From Luscinia megarhynchos (taxonomy: Eukaryota > Chordata > Aves > Passeriformes > Turdidae): 64,000 nt of DNA. Below, piece by piece: positions 60,101 to 64,000 of this stretch; the stretch's first letter is position 1; each line of letters begins with the position of its first letter. A model generated the notes under the pieces. It saw nothing but the letters and a program-made list of their open reading frames with translations. It had not been told where the DNA came from and ran no database searches. The position numbers were made by a program, and so were the translations under genes. The stretch lies in assembly GCA_034336665.1 (NCBI GenBank), contig JAPFBE010000002.1, forward strand, positions 32,281,406 through 32,345,405. Reading direction: 5' to 3'.

Positions 60101-63100
60101 CTGTTCAAAAGAAAACAGAACAAAGAAAAAAAAAATTCATCACACTCAGCTGTAAATAAGTTTCCTTATTAACATGCAGTGTCCAGGAGCCAAAAAGAGA
60201 GGTGCTGCAGTAGTTGGAATGCCTTAGGATGGAGGCTGGATGTTATTTGCATTTAGCTACATTTCATAATTTTAAACAATGCATAAACCTATTCATAAAA
60301 GACACTTAGCATTTAAAGCTGAAAATATTGCAATGATGTTTTTTTCTTCCTGATCATTAACTCAGTGAAAAAAAATGCTCACTAGTTTTTTAGATAGGGC
60401 CCATCTCTGACACTTCTTATGAAGAGAATTTAATCTGGCTTGCATGGCTGAAAATGTATTTTGTAAAACAGTATCTATTTTATTATTAGCTGTTTTTTAT
60501 TGTACTAACTAAAGAACTGAACCAAAAATCACAAACTCAGTGTACTATAAATGCATAATGCAATATGACCTGGACTGATAGTTCCTAACCTAAAATGACA
60601 GTATGCCTAAGAGGACAAAACAATTATCATTTCTTTTGCAAGACAAGGAGCTGGGGAAAAAAGGAAGAAGTCACCTGAACTGAAACTTACTTATGGCAGA
60701 GTCTGCACTGCCTTCTGTGACTACTGAAATGAGGGCATCTCTACTCCACAGCAAGATTCTGGTGCTAAAATGGACCACCTCCCACTACCCCTTTCAGTTT
60801 CCTCTCCACTGCCCTTGAACATTGGACTATCTCTTCTTTCAGGACAGATTCACATCCCTCAAAAAAGACAGAAAGAAAGTTTATTAAACTAACAGTTAAA
60901 AAAGAAATAGTATCTATACACAAAGGTAGACACAGCAATAAAAGAGGCTGTTATCTACTTCAATGTAAAACTACCTTCAAGCAGTTCTTTGAGTAAAAAG
61001 GGATTTCAATACTCACATGGAAAGGATTTGTTCAGTGAGTTTAAGAAGCATAAGATATTATTTCTCTTTTCACTTAGCAAAGCTTGGGTTTTGCAATTTG
61101 ATAGTGTGTCCTTTTGGAAGAACGTGGTGTGCCTGTACACAGATGTGCACAGACATAGTGGATCTTTAGTGCTGATGTATAACTAAAAAATAAGAGAACT
61201 ATGGGAAAACTGCTGACTGCTTCATCCCATCACAGGTGTGAGGGAAGTTTCTGAGCAAACATGAAAATAATGATGGACAGGGAGGAACAGGAGCAGCTGG
61301 AGGAGATAAATTATTTATTACTACATTTTTGTGCCTCCTGTATTTTCTAAGGATTCTATACCCATAGCATGGCTGAAGCTCCACCACGTCTTGTGCTGAA
61401 GGGATAGAATATATTGTTGTGATTCACAGCTCAAGTTGTTATTTTCTTGCAGTGCCATGATTAAATCCAGATTTCTGACTGGAGACTCTGCTGTGGGAAA
61501 CCCAAGGGTCAGCCAGGAAGGAAATCTGGTCTGACTGTGAGTGTGTGGTGTGTGGGGCACCTGTTGGCTCAGTGGAGCTGCCCACTGTGAAGGGCATTTG
61601 GTCCCAGCTCAGGTGGTGTAGATGTGACTGCCACAGTGACTCCTGGATGCCAGATGGGAGTATTTCCTTAACCAGCTACAGAGACTACATTCTGTGGTTA
61701 ACTCAGCTTTACTTCTATTTCCTCAGGTCACCTTCCCTGTAACTTCATTTCAATTATAGCAACCCACTGTCCTCCTTCTTGTCTAACACTGGGGCAATAT
61801 CCATCCCCACTAATGCTCAATAACATAGCACCATCATGGAAATAACTACAAGCAGTACTATTTATAACCAGATGAGTAGTAATTCTGATTATCACAATAA
61901 ATTTCGGAGAATTTTAGGGAGCCATCCCCATCTAGTTTATTTTGATCATAATAGTAATGGATGTTACAATCAAGTGTCTTAATTTTCCTGAGAGTTCTTC
62001 TCTTGGAACTGTACTCTCCAAAATGTGCAGTCAGAAAATTAAATGCAATACTATTCTAGGAAGGAACAGCTTTTCTTATTTTAACAAAAATAAAATCATT
62101 CTGTCCTTTGCCATTCAGTTTTGTTTTTTCACTCTTTATTAAAATCTGAAATTCTGGAAGTATGTTCCTTTTAATGTCCCCTCATCTCCAGTGCCTGAAG
62201 ATCTTCCCAGGATAGAGAAGGCAAACCAGTCCAATTCTATCCCTTGGAAGGGTATGGTGGTTAGCTTCTCTGGGGCAGAATTTTTGCTCTGAGTAAGGTG
62301 CTAGCTCCATCCTGTAGCTAATAAAGCAAATTCCTCTTGCTCAGTGATGGGCTTGCCAGTTAGCTTGCAGAACAAAAGCTCCCAAGCACTTTTTACAAAT
62401 AGGGAATCTAAAGGATAAAAGCATTAAGGAGAAAACTGCAAAAGCCAGGTGCAGATATATTTAATCCTGGCCCTGTTTCCTGCTTCATTTTAGATTTGAC
62501 CCTGTCTTTCAATTGGAAAAATAATCTGTCTTGTATCCAGCATGCAGACTATAAGCAGAAATCCAGCTCCAGAGGTTCTGGTAAAGCAAGCAAACCTTTA
62601 TTATTTGCTCTGATGGAACTTTGCTTTTGATGTATCAGCATTAGTCAATGTATATCCTGTTATAAAAACACCTTTGTTGGTCATTTGAAACTACAGTCCC
62701 ATTGCTCCCAGTTAGCATTCATCCACTCACTTTTTCCCTTTTCATTTTTTCCGCCTGCTTTTTAGCAGCACACTTTGTTTTCCCTTTTCTCCATATAGCT
62801 GCATGCATAAAATACTAAGGGAAGTAGTATTTTGAAACAGAATATTCATCCATTTTCTTAATCTCAGAATCTGCTTCAAACAGAAAAGAACACATGTAAA
62901 ACTACACTAACTTGAATGTTTGCAGCTAAGGAAAATGTGGACAAATTTCAATGTTGTATCTGTTGACACAGACAACATATAACATCTTCAGGTGTATCTA
63001 CATATACAACCTTGCTGACATTAAAACAAATCTAAAGACTTAACAGATGCTTATATTCCTGAATACTTTCAGAGATTTGAAAGGGCCTTCCTTTGAAAAC

Positions 63101-64000
63101 TGTTGAAAGGAACAGGACAAGGAACAATTTGAGTTTGTTCGTTTTTTTTTGTTTTGTTTTTGTTTTTTTTTAAGGATGTCATTAAAATCACATCAAATCA
63201 TTTTTACTTCACCTGACATGATGAATCGAGGGAGCTCAGCACATTCAATTTCTGCGCTTCATTAAATGAAATAAACTCATTCCAACCAATCTTGAGGGGT
63301 GATAAGACAAATCCAGTAGCCAATACAAAGGTAAGCAGATGGTGTTGCTCTGCTGAGGAGCTGAGGTGGAGTAGCACATAATCAAGAAAGCAATCTCCTG
63401 ATGGTTTGCTGTGTTTAATGCCTTAACTGAGAACTGGAGCTGAGTCAACTTGGTTTTCAGCCAAAATCTTCACTGCATTCAAAGGAACCCCACAGCAATC
63501 TTTGTTTGACGTTACTACCAAATGAGTATTTGCAGGGAATACTAAAGTATTGAAATGCAGTCCTGATTTGGACTGCTTAATGCAAACTAGAGTGAAAGGG
63601 AAGACATTGTCTTTTTCGGCTCAGGAGATCAAAAATGAATCCCTAAATCTTCCCTCTGCCCTCTTTTGTCAGTTTTGAAACAATTATTTGGCATGCACAA
63701 GTAATTCAAACTTACATTTAAGATCTTTATAGCTGTTACTCTCTCTAAATGGATTTATATATATATATTTTTAAAATTATTTTTTGCTTTATTATTATTG
63801 TAAAGGAACATTAGGAGCAGATCCAATTTCCAGCAAAGTAAAGATGGATCTTTTGGGTGACTTTTCTGGTGCTTGGATTAGGCCCATTAAGCAGTGAGTA
63901 AACAGGTAATTCAGTGTTCAGAACATCTTTCCAGAATTAACATAGCCCCTGTTTCAGAGAAAAGGCTGATTTTCACTCCAATAAACAAGCTCTCCAGTGA
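60101..64000 (-). other. ADCY2 intron, left part, running off the window
   Basis: I looked for the next upstream exon (family motif ENVLPAHVAEHF) and did not find it, so the intron continues past the edge. It contains a T/G-rich run (GTTTTGTTTTTG) at about 63143-63172, a (TA)n tract near 63758 and nothing else I can name. Confidence 0.55.

Noticed and set aside
1..64000. CRISPR arrays, operons or prokaryotic mobile systems
   Set aside because: No regularly spaced repeats were seen, and the window is clearly vertebrate nuclear DNA with spliceosomal introns.

Overview
The window is vertebrate nuclear DNA, almost certainly from a bird and probably a songbird. Its genes are split by spliceosomal introns, with two CpG islands in otherwise AT-rich DNA. 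Its repeats are avian: several CR1 LINE 3' ends, an ERV-type LTR piece, and two copies of a tRNA-Ile-headed SINE with a CR1 tail that looks like TguSINE1. Exons were found by reading translations against remembered orthologues, then checking GT/AG sites and codon phase across every junction. No alignment or database search was run.

Layout from left to right. (1) MTRR, methionine synthase reductase, minus strand: 15 coding exons from 23155 down to 923, giving an uninterrupted 717-residue frame; its 3' UTR lies toward position 1. (2) A CpG island at about 26.3-27.3 kb that looks like a shared head-to-head promoter for MTRR and FASTKD3. (3) FASTKD3, plus strand: six coding exons from 27380 to 33826, 654 residues, with a poly(A) signal at 33990. 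(4) CFAP90 (C5orf49), minus strand: three coding exons at 43548-43715, 40822-40938 and 37134-37280, 143 residues, starting in a second CpG island. (5) About 8 kb of intergenic and probable ADCY2 3' UTR sequence rich in repeats. (6) The 3' end of ADCY2, minus strand: the last five coding exons (51782-60100), about 215 residues of the C2 catalytic domain including the stop. The rest of ADCY2 lies beyond the right edge.

The gene neighbourhood matches the ADCY2-C5orf49-FASTKD3-MTRR block known on human chromosome 5p15.31. The genes do not form one pathway. MTRR reactivates methionine synthase, FASTKD3 is a mitochondrial RNA-binding protein, CFAP90 is a ciliary axoneme protein and ADCY2 is a membrane adenylyl cyclase. 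Only the shared MTRR/FASTKD3 promoter suggests joint control.

I found no sign of a novel multi-gene system. The most useful oddities are an 87-base GC-AG intron in MTRR, an apparent flip of CFAP90 relative to the human gene order as I remember it, a spliced upstream ORF overlapping the FASTKD3 start, and a CR1 copy about 50 bases from an ADCY2 splice acceptor.
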